Source: Acidimicrobiales bacterium (GTDB lineage Bacteria; Actinomycetota; Acidimicrobiia; Acidimicrobiales; Poriferisodalaceae). From it: 59,961 bases of DNA. A program made the translations under genes and the position numbers. The stretch spans positions 1 to 59,961 of the forward strand of contig JASLTG010000018.1 in assembly GCA_030743005.1 (NCBI GenBank), in the 5' to 3' direction. This document shows positions 24,678 through 34,705 of the stretch, one piece after another (within the stretch, counting starts at the first letter, position 1; each line of letters begins with the position of its first letter). The notes beneath the pieces were generated by a model. The model was not told the DNA's origin and did no database searches. It saw nothing but the letters and a program-made list of their open reading frames with translations.

Positions 24678-25640
24678 ATGAAAATTCTTGTTACGGGAGG
24701 AGCCGGATTCATTGGTTCCAACTTCGTCCGGTTCCATCTCGCAAACAGTGACGACGAAATCACAATCCTCGACTCTCTCACCTATGCAGGAAGCCGAGAC
24801 ACACTGTCGGACTTCATAGAAAATCCACGAATTTCATTTGTCGAAGGAGACATCTGCGACAGGGAGAAAGTTGCAGCGACGATGGAAGGCCAACAACTCG
24901 TAGTCCACTTCGCAGCAGAAAGTCATGTCGACCGATCAATCGACGGATCCGAACGCTTCATAATCACGAACTGCGTCGGCACCAATTTACTCTGTGACGT
25001 TGCAGCTCAGATGAACGTCCAACGCTTCGTCCACATCTCAACCGATGAAACATATGGGTCACGAACGGACGGGTCATTCACAGAAAATGACAAGCTCGAA
25101 CCCAGTAGTCCTTACGCAGCGTCTAAAGCAGCATCCGATCTCATAGCTCTAGGCCATCACACAACCCACGATCTCCCGGTGGTCATCACCCGCTCCTCAA
25201 ATAACTACGGCCCCTTCCAGTTCCCCGAAAAACTCATACCGCTCTTCGTTACCAACCTCCTAGATGGTTCAAGCGTCCCGCTATACGGCGACGGAGCAAA
25301 CGTCAGAGATTGGATACACGTAGAAGACAACTGTGCTGCTATATCAAACGTCCTCCAAAACGGGGAGATAGGAGAGATATACAACATTGGTGCCGGAAAC
25401 GAAGTTTCGAACCTCGACCTCACCAAAATGTTGATCAAATTGTGTGAACGTGACGAATCAGCGATCACTAGAGTCGAAGACCGTCTAGGCCACGACTTTC
25501 GTTACTCTGTCGACTCGACGAAAATACGCGACCTCGGTTGGGCTCCCCAGATTGACCTTCAAACTGGATTGGAGGCAACCGTTCGGTGGTACCGCGACAA
25601 CGAAACATGGTGGCGGCCAAAGACGGCAAAAGCACAGTGA
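24678..25640 (+). CDS. rmlB: dTDP-glucose 4,6-dehydratase
   Basis: A 320-residue extended short-chain dehydrogenase with the NAD fingerprint GGAGFIGSNFVRF, FAAESHVDRSI, the STDETYGS block (Asp-Glu pair), and PYAASKAASD carrying the catalytic YxxxK. These are the standard RmlB residues. It overlaps the ABC permease gene by four bases (GTGA at 25637-25640) if that starts at GTG, linking sugar synthesis to export. Confidence 0.92.
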   Translation: MKILVTGGAGFIGSNFVRFHLANSDDEITILDSLTYAGSRDTLSDFIENPRISFVEGDICDREKVAATMEGQQLVVHFAAESHVDRSIDGSERFIITNCVGTNLLCDVAAQMNVQRFVHISTDETYGSRTDGSFTENDKLEPSSPYAASKAASDLIALGHHTTHDLPVVITRSSNNYGPFQFPEKLIPLFVTNLLDGSSVPLYGDGANVRDWIHVEDNCAAISNVLQNGEIGEIYNIGAGNEVSNLDLTKMLIKLCERDESAITRVEDRLGHDFRYSVDSTKIRDLGWAPQIDLQTGLEATVRWYRDNETWWRPKTAKAQ

Positions 25641-26452
25641 CACTAGCGACCGCCATTACGTCGGCAAGCAGATACGTACCTTTGGTACGAAACTTCGCCA
25701 GAAGGGAACTCAAAGCAAGGTACAAGCGGAGCGTTCTCGGATGGACATGGTCACTGCTCAGCCCACTATCAACCATTCTCGTATACAGCTTGGTGTTCTC
25801 AGTGTTCTTCCGAGCAGCACCGCCAGCTGCTGGAAACGGATCCCAAAACTTCGCAGTTTTCCTGTTTACCGGCCTAGTGGTCTGGCTGTTGTTTGCGGGC
25901 ATGATCAACGGTTCGATGGGATGGCTGATGGCCATAGGAGACCTTCGACGAAAAGTCTTCTTTCCCCCCGAAACAGCCATTTTCGGGAGTGCCCTAGCCC
26001 TGGCTGTCCAATCAGCTATTGAGGCAGGTGTCCTGCTCATAGTGATGCTCCTCATAGGCAATATCGGTCCCACGACTTTGCTTCTGCCAATAGTGCTTGC
26101 ACTAGCCGGCATCTTTGGCCTCGGCCTCGGATTCTTCGTGTGTGTCCTCAACACCCACTATCGCGACGTCCAATACCTCGTCGGAATCGTTCTCAACGCA
26201 CTTTTCTTTCTCGTACCCATCGTTTACCCACTCGGGATAATCCCCGAACGTCACTGGGGTCTCCCGATTCGCAGAATCGTTGAGCTGAACCCAATCAATC
26301 AGTTTGTGGCAGCAGCTAGAGAATCGGCCTACCTACTGCAATGGCCAAGTTTGAGTAGATGGTGCGCTCTTGTCTGCTACTCGTTTGCAGTGTTCGCGCT
26401 GGGTTGGCGTTTCTTTGCTCAGCGATCAATGCAGTTGAGTGAGGACATGTGA
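25637..26452 (+). CDS. wzm: polysaccharide ABC transporter permease (Wzm-like)
   Basis: About six membrane segments and the family N-end RNFARRELKARYKRSVLGWTWSLLSP define an ABC-2 export permease for polysaccharide or lipid-linked oligosaccharide. The C-terminal PIRRIVELNPINQFVAAARES is the usual ending motif. The frame is open from 25586; GTG 25637, overlapping the rmlB stop, is preferred over ATG 25607. It overlaps the ATPase gene by four bases (GTGA at 26449). The product should carry the glycan across the cytoplasmic membrane. Confidence 0.88.
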   Translation: MTLATAITSASRYVPLVRNFARRELKARYKRSVLGWTWSLLSPLSTILVYSLVFSVFFRAAPPAAGNGSQNFAVFLFTGLVVWLLFAGMINGSMGWLMAIGDLRRKVFFPPETAIFGSALALAVQSAIEAGVLLIVMLLIGNIGPTTLLLPIVLALAGIFGLGLGFFVCVLNTHYRDVQYLVGIVLNALFFLVPIVYPLGIIPERHWGLPIRRIVELNPINQFVAAARESAYLLQWPSLSRWCALVCYSFAVFALGWRFFAQRSMQLSEDM

Positions 26453-27726
26453 ACCCCATCATCTCAGCGCAACAAGTGTCTAAACAGTACCGAGTGCACC
26501 GGGACCGTCCCGATTCACTCAAAGAAGCAGTCGTTCGTCGTCAAAAAAATAGATCAAGTAGCCAATTTTGGGCCTTGAAAGACGTCTCATTAGATATCGA
26601 ACGAGGGTCCTTCGTCGGCCTCATCGGACACAACGGATCTGGCAAAACAACGTTGCTCAAACTTATGGCCGGCATCCATACACCCAGTAGTGGGCAACTG
26701 AAAGTTAATGGACGGGTATCAGCACTATTGGAACTCGGATCGGGATTTCACCCAGAACTCAGCGGGCGCGAAAACATCTACCTAAATGGAGCGATTCTTG
26801 GCCTCACCAGAAAGGAAATGGACCTAGCTGTCGACGAAATCATCGAATTTAGCGACATAGGTGACTTCATTGACGCGCCAGTGAAGATCCTTTCCAGCGG
26901 CATGTATGTCCGACTTGGATTTGCAGTAGCGGTGCATGTCGACCCAGAGATACTGCTTATCGATGAAGTGATCGCTGTAGGAGACGAAGCATTTCAACGT
27001 AAATGCCTTGAGCACTTGTATGAACTGCGTCGGGCAGGCACAACTATCGTTCTCGTTTCTCACTCCCTTCCCTTAGTCGAAGGGTTGTGCGACGAAGTGG
27101 GCTGGCTCGACCACGGAGCCCTCATGCAAGCAGGCGAAGCCACCGAAGTCTGCTGGGCGTACCTCGACTCGGTCAACGCACAAGAAGCAGAAAAACTACG
27201 AGACGAAGACGATGATCCGATCCACACCGACACCTCTCTCACCGAAATAGAGGTTCGAAGAGGCAGCGGAGAAATGCGCATATTCCATGTCGATTACCTC
27301 GACGACCAATGGCTCGCAAACCCGTTACCCAGCTCCGGAGACACACTTGTCATTCGACTTTGGTACGAAACAGAAACCCCGGTTGACGACCCCGTTTTCG
27401 CAATAAAACTCCATCATGCAACAGGAGTGCACCTCGCTTCGCCGAACAGCGCTCTTCAACAACTTCACACAGGCTCCATAAGCGCTGGCCGCGGATATGT
27501 TGACTTTGTCATCGACAAGCTCGCACTGCTTGCCGGCGATTACCTGCTATCTACCTCCATAACCGACCGAGACCGAATGCACGTCCACGACGCATGGGAA
27601 AGATCACATTCCTTACGAATTGTTCCCGGATCGTCACCCGAACGTGAAGGCCTCACTGACCTTCTAGGGAAATGGCAGCCACCAGTCCCACACCAAAAGG
27701 GGTCACCCGGTCACCCAAATCGTTGA
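26449..27726 (+). CDS. wzt: polysaccharide ABC transporter ATP-binding protein (Wzt-like)
   Basis: The 425-residue protein has an ABC domain (Walker A GHNGSGKTT, signature LSSGM, Walker B EILLIDEVIAVGD) in residues 1-240. A C-terminal extension of about 180 residues resembles the Wzt carbohydrate-binding beta-sandwich (FHVDYLDDQ, DTLVIRLWYETE, SISAGRGYVDFVID). In O-antigen systems this extension recognises the modified glycan end, so the pair likely exports a finished, capped polymer. GTG start overlaps wzm. It is the main export component visible in the window. Confidence 0.9.
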   Translation: MNPIISAQQVSKQYRVHRDRPDSLKEAVVRRQKNRSSSQFWALKDVSLDIERGSFVGLIGHNGSGKTTLLKLMAGIHTPSSGQLKVNGRVSALLELGSGFHPELSGRENIYLNGAILGLTRKEMDLAVDEIIEFSDIGDFIDAPVKILSSGMYVRLGFAVAVHVDPEILLIDEVIAVGDEAFQRKCLEHLYELRRAGTTIVLVSHSLPLVEGLCDEVGWLDHGALMQAGEATEVCWAYLDSVNAQEAEKLRDEDDDPIHTDTSLTEIEVRRGSGEMRIFHVDYLDDQWLANPLPSSGDTLVIRLWYETETPVDDPVFAIKLHHATGVHLASPNSALQQLHTGSISAGRGYVDFVIDKLALLAGDYLLSTSITDRDRMHVHDAWERSHSLRIVPGSSPEREGLTDLLGKWQPPVPHQKGSPGHPNR

Positions 27727-27760
27727 GTTGAGCCGCGGCCACTGACGTAACTGCGACGCG

Positions 27761-27766
27761 TACAAT
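27761..27766 (+). promoter_or_regulatory. possible -10 element before the coiled-coil gene
   Basis: TACAAT at 27761-27766 is close to the -10 consensus and lies 50 bases before the ATG at 27816. No good -35 is found at 16-18 bases, so support is weak. It would allow the gene at 27816 to be expressed apart from wzt. Confidence 0.2.
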
Positions 27767-27815
27767 CATTACAGCCAGGCTATGAGCTAGCTATCACCCC
27801 TTGGAGGCTGCATCG

Positions 27816-29063
27816 ATGAATTCGATCGAATCAACAAAAACAGCCCCAACAGAGACTTCCCAAGAATCGGAAAGAAATGGGAGAGAAACTCTAAACGTTG
27901 GAATAGTCCTCCCCAACGACGAACGTCACCCCGTTGGCTGGTTAGCGACCCGAGCTTTAGGTACCGAAATTGAATGGCGTAATGGGCCAGTCAATACCCA
28001 ATGGTTCGTCGAAAAGTCGACACCACTGCTATGGGCCGATGACCCAGCACTAAAGATCAACCAACTACCAGAAGACATCAACGAATTAGAACACGCCCTA
28101 GACGTGATCTTGGGACACGGACTAGCGAGCAAAGAGATTGAATTCGGAATTGACCCCGCCGTTGTCGACTTGAGCCTTCACGACACCACCGCATTGTTAC
28201 CCAGATACTTGTTGCCCGACCTCACACAAGCGACCCACCCCGCTCCCTCTCTTCAAGAATCAATAGTGGTAGACGTAAACAGCGACCTCCCAGAAACTGT
28301 TGTCGCAGAAACCGCTCGACACGCGTTATCTAAAACAGTCCCAATTTCTCTTCTCGGTTCAGAAGCAGATCAAAGTCGTTTCGCTGCGAAATTGCAACGT
28401 CACAACCAAACAGCAACCAATGTAGGCAGCGACCTCGACCCCGACGAATTCGGTGCACTAATTCAACACGCAGCGGTTGTCGTTACTGGAGACCCTGCGG
28501 TGCAACACCTTGCCGAAGTCCTGCATGGCCGTGCGGTTTTAATTACCGAAACTTCTGATGGTCAAACCATTCAACGAGACCTCTGGTCCGCCACATCAGG
28601 CATCTCCCACCCTCAACTAGACCCGACGCTAGAAGCCAAAATTCAGCGACTCGCCGAAATTGTTGAACAAACAGCTCTCCTTCGACTTGACCGGCCGATC
28701 TCATACCGCACCGCGGCTCAAGAAAGGGAACGCAACGAACAAATCGCAACCCTTCACGAACGACAGGCCATTCAGTGGAGCCAACAACGGCGCCGTTCAA
28801 AACAAACGATCGACCGGATGCGAGAAGAGCTCCTCAACGTTGAAGCGAAACTTGATACCGCTGAGAACGAAGCCGACAACAGCCGACGAGCGCTACAAGC
28901 ACAACACAATCGACTCAATCAATTGGAAATGGATATCGCAGAACGCGATCAAGGGCCCGCCAGATTGCAACGCAGTGTTGACTGGCACAGCGTCGTAGCC
29001 CAAATTGAACGCGATGCCCTAAAAGTTCTTCACTGGCTTCGCCGCCAATTTGGAAAGGGATGA
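27816..29063 (+). CDS. GT-B/GT9-like protein with C-terminal coiled coil, unknown function
   Basis: GGAGG at 27803-27807 places the start at ATG 27816. The ~415-residue product begins with a low-complexity, polar 25 residues. A central part contains LIQHAAVVVTGDPAVQHLAEVLHG, which resembles the donor-side motif of heptosyltransferase-like (GT9) proteins. From about residue 300 to 385 it is rich in E, R, Q and L, predicted to form a coiled coil (RMREELLNVEAKLDTAENEA). A last helix ends VLHWLRRQFGKG, which may contact the membrane. Its stop overlaps the large glycosyltransferase gene. Function unknown. Confidence 0.65.
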   Translation: MNSIESTKTAPTETSQESERNGRETLNVGIVLPNDERHPVGWLATRALGTEIEWRNGPVNTQWFVEKSTPLLWADDPALKINQLPEDINELEHALDVILGHGLASKEIEFGIDPAVVDLSLHDTTALLPRYLLPDLTQATHPAPSLQESIVVDVNSDLPETVVAETARHALSKTVPISLLGSEADQSRFAAKLQRHNQTATNVGSDLDPDEFGALIQHAAVVVTGDPAVQHLAEVLHGRAVLITETSDGQTIQRDLWSATSGISHPQLDPTLEAKIQRLAEIVEQTALLRLDRPISYRTAAQERERNEQIATLHERQAIQWSQQRRRSKQTIDRMREELLNVEAKLDTAENEADNSRRALQAQHNRLNQLEMDIAERDQGPARLQRSVDWHSVVAQIERDALKVLHWLRRQFGKG

Positions 29064-31837
29064 ATTCAACGTCCCCTCAAAAAATGGTCACCGTCGTTTT
29101 AGACACGACCCCCCGACCAGGAATAGACCCAACGAGTTGGAGGACCGAACAATTATGCAAAGAATTCATTGCTAGTAACGCCGAGACACGACTCGTCGTC
29201 AACGGCCCACCAGATGACCGAAAGGACCTCTACGGAACAACAATAGAAACGACAGGCCTAGATTCAACTGACTGGTGGCGAACCAACCACAGCGACATAT
29301 TCATGTTCTGTGGAAATAGTTCCGCCTACCGGATGGTCTCGCTTTGTCGAGCACACAACCCCGATGCCACCATCGTCGTCGACGGAACTACTCTGCTGAC
29401 ACTTCAACGACCCGACCTGGCCGATGACCTCGTAGCCGATGATGAATTAGCTGGTCGCGACACTGTCGCAAGCCTGCGACGCCAACGCGACAGAGAGGTC
29501 ATAGCTCTAGCCGATCACATATGGGTGTGTTCTGAATCAGAGCACAACGAAATTGAAGCCCTAAGTGTTGGAACAAACATCAGAGTGGTTCACCCACCAA
29601 ACATCAGACTTGAAGCGTCAACTGGAACGCGACCTCTTCTGCTCGCAGCACCCCACCGCGAGTTCGGAGAACCCGACCTGGACTCAGTTCAACACTTCAG
29701 TCAACAAATTCTGCCCAACCTCGACCCAGTAGCCGAACCACCGCTCCTAGTAACAGAACGCGGCTTCGAGTTGTGGCGCCGTGAGCTAGGCAACCTTGAA
29801 CACCTTGAAAGAAATGGTCCCCTCAGCGACCAACTCAAAAACGCGTCAATGGTCATCTCAACACGCCAAAACGGAGGAACCGCATGGGCTCACTTCCTCG
29901 CCGCTCGAGCCTTCGGACTTCCAGTTGTCGCCACACCGCAGGCGGCGGCTCACATCGACGACCCCCGCGAATGGGATTTAGAAATAGTGGAACGCGCGGA
30001 GATCGGATCAACCATGTCGAGAACGGCTAGCCGACGACGCCCCCCTGAACGACCGGAGCTGCAAAAAACCGGCCTGGCAGATGCACTAGAAACCCTCATG
30101 ATCGAGGCAGCAACTTCCGAAATAGCGATTACCGATTGGTTGTTATCGGAAGACACAGGCAAACGCCATCGAATGGATCTCAAACAATACCGCCGCACGG
30201 AACAAGAGGCAGGAATTGACCCCGACACAGAACCCGGCACAACGCTCCAAAACCGCCCCCTCATTTCGGTCATCACCCCCGTGTACAACACCCCGTTGGA
30301 CGTCTTGGAAGCCGCCATCAACTCAGTACGAACCCAAAGCTATGAAAACTGGCAATTGTGTCTCGTAGATGATTGCTCCGAAAACGACGGACCCCGAACT
30401 CTATGTAGACAGTTCGCAGCACTCGACTCGAGGATCGACTTTCTAGAGCGACCCGAAAACGGTGGTATCGCTACCGCATCAAACACAGCATTTGAAATGT
30501 CGGAAGGGCAGTACATAGCTCTGCTCGACCATGACGACCTTCTTCGCTCTGATGCTCTAACCGAAGTAGTGAGAACCATCAACCGCTTCCCTCAAGTTGA
30601 GTTCATTTACACAGACGAAGACAAACTTTTCGCGGATGGCTCTTACGACCACAGTTACGCCAAATCAGGATGGTCTCCAGATCTGCACCTGTCATACAAC
30701 TATGTATGCCACTTCGCAGTCTTTAGCCGTCAACTCATTCAACGCCTAGGGGGATGGCGAACCGGCTTCGACGGAGCGCAAGACTATGACCTGGCGTTAC
30801 GGGCCACGGAATCGACAAATGAGATAGTCCACATCCCACGCAACCTCTACCACTGGCGAGTACTGCCCGGGTCTACATCTGCAGGAGTAGACCAAAAAAA
30901 CGATGCATGGGAGGCAGGACAGCGAGCACTAACTGAAGCACTCACCCGACGAGGAGTCACAGGAGAGGTAGAAGAAGGCATAGATCCAGGGACCTACAAC
31001 ATTCGTTATCCGGTAGTAGGACAACCCAAGATCGGAATAATTATTCCCACACGCGACCGCCATGAATTGATCTCTCAATGTGTCCAAGGAATACAAGAAA
31101 CAGCGACACGATCAGAAATTGAAATTCTGGTCGTTAACAACGAAAGCACAGACGAAGAAACGTTGAATTGGATGGACCAGCACTCGGGCCCGGTCATCGA
31201 CTATCCCCACCAGTTCTCCTATGCCCGAATGATGAACATGGCTGCGGAACAAATTGACTGCGACCTATTGCTGTTCCTCAACTGTGATATCACCATCGCG
31301 AACCCCAACTGGATAGACGCGATGACCGGTCACGCACAACAGCGACGCGTCGGCGCTGTAGGAGCGAAACTCAGCTTTCCCGATGGACGCGTCCAACACG
31401 AAGGAATCACGGTCGGGGTAGGAGGAGTAGCGGTCAACACAAACTCCCGAGGTTATTTCAGCATTGGCAACCTAACCCGCAATTGTTGGGCTCTAACAGC
31501 CGCATGTCTGATGATGCGCCCCGAAGTCTTTTGGGAAGTAGGCGGATTCGAAGAACGACTCCGAGTCGCGTTCAACGACGTCGACTTAACAATGCGTATT
31601 CACCAACTTGGATACGACCTTGTTTACCAACCGCACGCCGCACTACATCATCAAGAATCGGCTCTCAGAGGTTCATTACATCCAAGTGAAGATGAAGATT
31701 TCTTCCGAACTCGCTGGGGCGCACCGTTGACCCACGACGACCCCTATTACAACCCAAGACTCTCACGGCACGCCCAGTACTACTTCGCCGACGAAGTCAA
31801 ACAAGTATGGCTACCGCGCGGTCACCCACTGACGTGA
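29060..31837 (+). CDS. large multidomain glycosyltransferase (GT4-like plus two GT2 domains)
   Basis: The 925-residue protein has an N-terminal portion (about 1-380) with GT-B features such as ARAFGLPVVATPQAAAHID, then a GT2 domain (SVITPVYNTPLDVLEAAINS, CLVDDCSE, and LLDHDDLL with EFIYTDEDK). A second GT2 domain follows from about residue 650 (IGIIIPTRDRHEL, LLFLNCDITIANPNW). Such multi-domain enzymes assemble repeating sugar units. It follows the coiled-coil gene with a four-base overlap. Which sugar each domain adds cannot be told. Confidence 0.85.
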   Translation: MNSTSPQKMVTVVLDTTPRPGIDPTSWRTEQLCKEFIASNAETRLVVNGPPDDRKDLYGTTIETTGLDSTDWWRTNHSDIFMFCGNSSAYRMVSLCRAHNPDATIVVDGTTLLTLQRPDLADDLVADDELAGRDTVASLRRQRDREVIALADHIWVCSESEHNEIEALSVGTNIRVVHPPNIRLEASTGTRPLLLAAPHREFGEPDLDSVQHFSQQILPNLDPVAEPPLLVTERGFELWRRELGNLEHLERNGPLSDQLKNASMVISTRQNGGTAWAHFLAARAFGLPVVATPQAAAHIDDPREWDLEIVERAEIGSTMSRTASRRRPPERPELQKTGLADALETLMIEAATSEIAITDWLLSEDTGKRHRMDLKQYRRTEQEAGIDPDTEPGTTLQNRPLISVITPVYNTPLDVLEAAINSVRTQSYENWQLCLVDDCSENDGPRTLCRQFAALDSRIDFLERPENGGIATASNTAFEMSEGQYIALLDHDDLLRSDALTEVVRTINRFPQVEFIYTDEDKLFADGSYDHSYAKSGWSPDLHLSYNYVCHFAVFSRQLIQRLGGWRTGFDGAQDYDLALRATESTNEIVHIPRNLYHWRVLPGSTSAGVDQKNDAWEAGQRALTEALTRRGVTGEVEEGIDPGTYNIRYPVVGQPKIGIIIPTRDRHELISQCVQGIQETATRSEIEILVVNNESTDEETLNWMDQHSGPVIDYPHQFSYARMMNMAAEQIDCDLLLFLNCDITIANPNWIDAMTGHAQQRRVGAVGAKLSFPDGRVQHEGITVGVGGVAVNTNSRGYFSIGNLTRNCWALTAACLMMRPEVFWEVGGFEERLRVAFNDVDLTMRIHQLGYDLVYQPHAALHHQESALRGSLHPSEDEDFFRTRWGAPLTHDDPYYNPRLSRHAQYYFADEVKQVWLPRGHPLT

Positions 31838-31838
31838 A

Positions 31839-32576
31839 TTAGGCGACAGCTAAAACTCCAAGACCCAAACCGACCGGAGACCCCAAGTTAGCGATGTCCC
31901 CGAACGCGGTTATAGCCCCACGCGAATCAACTACCAGATAGCCACCAGGCCTGCTTATGAGCCCAACAGCATCAACCCTTCCAAGAGGAGCAGGCGAACC
32001 GAAATAAGGGACGTCCCCAACTGGGTATACCTGACCAGCGGAATCCAAAAACAAGTAGCCACGACCCTTCGGATCAGCGGCAAAATCAACCACCCGAAGA
32101 CCATCGACCGGACGATCATCTACCAAGGCGCCGTGAAATGGGGCCGACCCGAAGGAATGAACCCCACCTCGACTATCAACAATCCAATAACCGTCACCGG
32201 CGGCGACCGGCTCAATCTTCACTGCAGTCGCTGCCTCGCTGGCCACCTGCGGGATTCCATCGAGAAACGGCGCATTGCCGAAACTAAAGACGCTTCCTTG
32301 GGAATCAATAACCCAATACCCAACACCAGTGGGCGAAGCAGCAATATCAACAGGTGGAGCAACCAAATCGAGAGATGAAAGATCTCCGAGCGACCTAGCA
32401 GTTCCATGGGCTTGGATATACCCACTGGCATCAAGGACTAAACACCCCTGCCGATCGCGTGTCATTGCCAAAGAAACGGGATCAGAGGAAAGCTCGAGTT
32501 CGATCTCTACGACCTCTTCCTCGAAGTGCATTAGACGGTGATTTGAAGTGAGAATCCAATAGCCGCTCAATGACAC
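31839..32576 (-). CDS. GYW/FG repeat protein (propeller-like), unknown function
   Basis: This 245-residue protein is made of about five repeats of roughly 40 residues, each with a G-Y-W-x-V-D-S-x-G strand and an F-G-x-A-P-F turn (for example GYWIVDSRGGVHSFGSAPF). The repeat type is the same as in the C-terminal part of the protease at the end of the window. There is no signal peptide and no catalytic motif. It converges with the big glycosyltransferase (1-base gap). It could bind sugar or protein outside the cell if exported by another route; this is inference. Confidence 0.7.
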   Translation of the reverse strand: MSLSGYWILTSNHRLMHFEEEVVEIELELSSDPVSLAMTRDRQGCLVLDASGYIQAHGTARSLGDLSSLDLVAPPVDIAASPTGVGYWVIDSQGSVFSFGNAPFLDGIPQVASEAATAVKIEPVAAGDGYWIVDSRGGVHSFGSAPFHGALVDDRPVDGLRVVDFAADPKGRGYLFLDSAGQVYPVGDVPYFGSPAPLGRVDAVGLISRPGGYLVVDSRGAITAFGDIANLGSPVGLGLGVLAVA

Positions 32577-32639
32577 CCACCGAGCCTATGTCAGAGCAGC
32601 CTTTGGTCTGGGTCAGGGGCCGACTAGTTTGAATGGACC

Positions 32640-33173
32640 ATGAAGATTTACACCAAGACCGGCGATGACGGAACCACGAGCCTTTTCTATGGTGGAAGAG
32701 TAAGCAAAGCTTCAGCTCTCCCCATGGCGTACGGAGCCGTGGACGAAGCGCAAGCAGCCATAGGACTGGCGCGCGCAACCAACGAAGACCCAGAACTTGA
32801 TCAACTCCTGACGCTTCTGTGTCGAGACTTATACGTCGCCATGGCAGAACTCGCCACCCTGCCCGAAAACAGGGACAAACTCGATCCGGGAACAACGCTG
32901 GTCACCAAAGACATGGTCAGCGCAATAGAAAAAGCCATAGACGCCACAAGCGAACTTTTCGAAGCACCAACCGAATTCACCATCCCGGGCCAAACGGAGA
33001 TGTCAGCAAGACTTGATTGGGCCAGGGTGATGGCCCGACGCGCCGAAAGGGAAAGCCTCAACGTATGTGGAGAAGACTCAGAAGTTCTGCCCTATCTCAA
33101 CCGACTCTCTGATCTTTTATGGACATTAGCCAGATGGCAAGAAGGCGAATCCCTTTTGAGTCGCGATTCATGA
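32640..33173 (+). CDS. cob(I)alamin adenosyltransferase, PduO type
   Basis: The 177-residue protein has the PduO-type N-end KIYTKTGDDGTTSLFYGGRVSK and the later SARLDWARVMARRAERE. PduO enzymes transfer adenosyl from ATP to cob(I)alamin to make coenzyme B12. It is divergent from the repeat protein (63 bases apart) and 27 bases before the leucyl aminopeptidase on the same strand. I see no other B12 gene in the window. Confidence 0.88.
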   Translation: MKIYTKTGDDGTTSLFYGGRVSKASALPMAYGAVDEAQAAIGLARATNEDPELDQLLTLLCRDLYVAMAELATLPENRDKLDPGTTLVTKDMVSAIEKAIDATSELFEAPTEFTIPGQTEMSARLDWARVMARRAERESLNVCGEDSEVLPYLNRLSDLLWTLARWQEGESLLSRDS

Positions 33174-33200
33174 CAACCCCTCGAACATGACAGGAGAATC

Positions 33201-34652
33201 ATGCCGAACCAGCTAGCTATTTCTTCGATAAATGTCGTCGTCTCAGCAGACGACAACACGACTGCTGCAAAAGACCGCCCGGTGACACCCGACGAACTGG
33301 AAACACTTGGCGTTACCGACGACTTCCTCGCGGCGAGCAGGTTTGAAGGCAATGTGAACCAAACAGCACTACTGCCCGAACAAGACACAGTCGTGATTGC
33401 AGTAGGTCTTGGGAACGAAGAAATAACCACCGCCACCGGTCGCTCATCGGCAGCAGCGTTGTGGCACGCCTCCAAACACCTTGACTCGCTCACATCCCTT
33501 CTACCCCTAACCATCGCGGCTGAACTTGGAGCAGAAGTCGCACTGCAGGCAGTAGTAGAAGGAATGCTCCTTGCTTCATACAGCTACGACGAACTAAAGG
33601 GAACCCCAGAAAGCACACCAAATCTTCAACAAGTAACCCTGGTCGTGCCAGACGGTGTCGACAGTACGACCGTCTTACAGAAGGCAGAAGCAGTGGCTGC
33701 TGGAATTGCCCTCAGCCGTGATCTCGTCAACCGACCCGGAGGGTCACTAACAGCTATCCAATTAGCTGATGAAGCCATGACTGTGGCAAACAACACAGAC
33801 CTAGAAATAGAAATTTGGGACCGAGAACGACTTGTCGACGAACAATGCGGCGGCATCATCGGAGTCAACGCAGGCTCACTAGAAGAACCGCGACTCATCA
33901 GACTGACATGGCGACCGAAAGGGGAGAGCCGGGGAACAGTCCACTTCGTAGGCAAGGGCATCACCTTTGATACAGGTGGTCTCAACCTCAAAACCTTTGA
34001 GGGAATGAAAGAAATGAAAATCGATATGGGAGGCGCCGCGGCAGTCATTGGAGCAATGGCAGCGATAGCTGCCTACGCTCCTGACCTCACCGTCATAGGA
34101 ACTTGCTGTTGCACCGACAACCAACCCGGCCCGACAGCAACAAAACCGGGTGACGTTCTCAACATACGGAACGGCAAAACTGTGGAGGTACTCAACACAG
34201 ATGCGGAAGGACGCCTAGTACTGGCAGACGGACTGTCACTAGCGGCAGAAGACCAACCAGACCTCATCGTAGATCTAGCGACCCTGACAGGAGCGTGCCT
34301 CGTTGCGTTAGGCCAACGGTACGCAGGTCTCATGGGAAACAACGACGACGCAATCACCAAAGTTCAAACCGCAGCAAACAAAGCAAACGAGCGAGTGTGG
34401 CATCTTCCGCTCCCCGACGAGTATCGAAAACAACTGGACTCCGAAATCGCCGACCTACAAAACATCGGGTCAGGAAGATTCGGCGGAACCCTGGTAGCGG
34501 GGTTATTCCTGCAAGAGTTCGTTGCCGAAACTCCCTGGGTGCACCTTGATATCGCCGGACCGGTCACCACCGACGAAACCGAGGCCGAATTCCCCAAGGG
34601 AGCTACCGGGTTCGGAGTTCGCACCCTGATCGAAATTGTCAATAACTGGTAA
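33201..34652 (+). CDS. pepA: leucyl aminopeptidase (M17)
   Basis: The 483-residue cytoplasmic exopeptidase shows the M17 metal sites: GKGITFDTGGLNLK, MKIDMGGAAAVIG and the signature NTDAEGRLVLADGL, with DRVNRPG-like DLVNRPGG earlier. It uses two metal ions to remove N-terminal residues, often leucine, and has the usual length. It continues the adenosyltransferase transcript and precedes the sirtuin gene by 53 bases. Confidence 0.92.
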   Translation: MPNQLAISSINVVVSADDNTTAAKDRPVTPDELETLGVTDDFLAASRFEGNVNQTALLPEQDTVVIAVGLGNEEITTATGRSSAAALWHASKHLDSLTSLLPLTIAAELGAEVALQAVVEGMLLASYSYDELKGTPESTPNLQQVTLVVPDGVDSTTVLQKAEAVAAGIALSRDLVNRPGGSLTAIQLADEAMTVANNTDLEIEIWDRERLVDEQCGGIIGVNAGSLEEPRLIRLTWRPKGESRGTVHFVGKGITFDTGGLNLKTFEGMKEMKIDMGGAAAVIGAMAAIAAYAPDLTVIGTCCCTDNQPGPTATKPGDVLNIRNGKTVEVLNTDAEGRLVLADGLSLAAEDQPDLIVDLATLTGACLVALGQRYAGLMGNNDDAITKVQTAANKANERVWHLPLPDEYRKQLDSEIADLQNIGSGRFGGTLVAGLFLQEFVAETPWVHLDIAGPVTTDETEAEFPKGATGFGVRTLIEIVNNW

Positions 34653-34705
34653 ACCGCCGCAAATCTTCAACCTTCCCAAAACAACACAGAAATTAGAAAC
34701 CCCTG

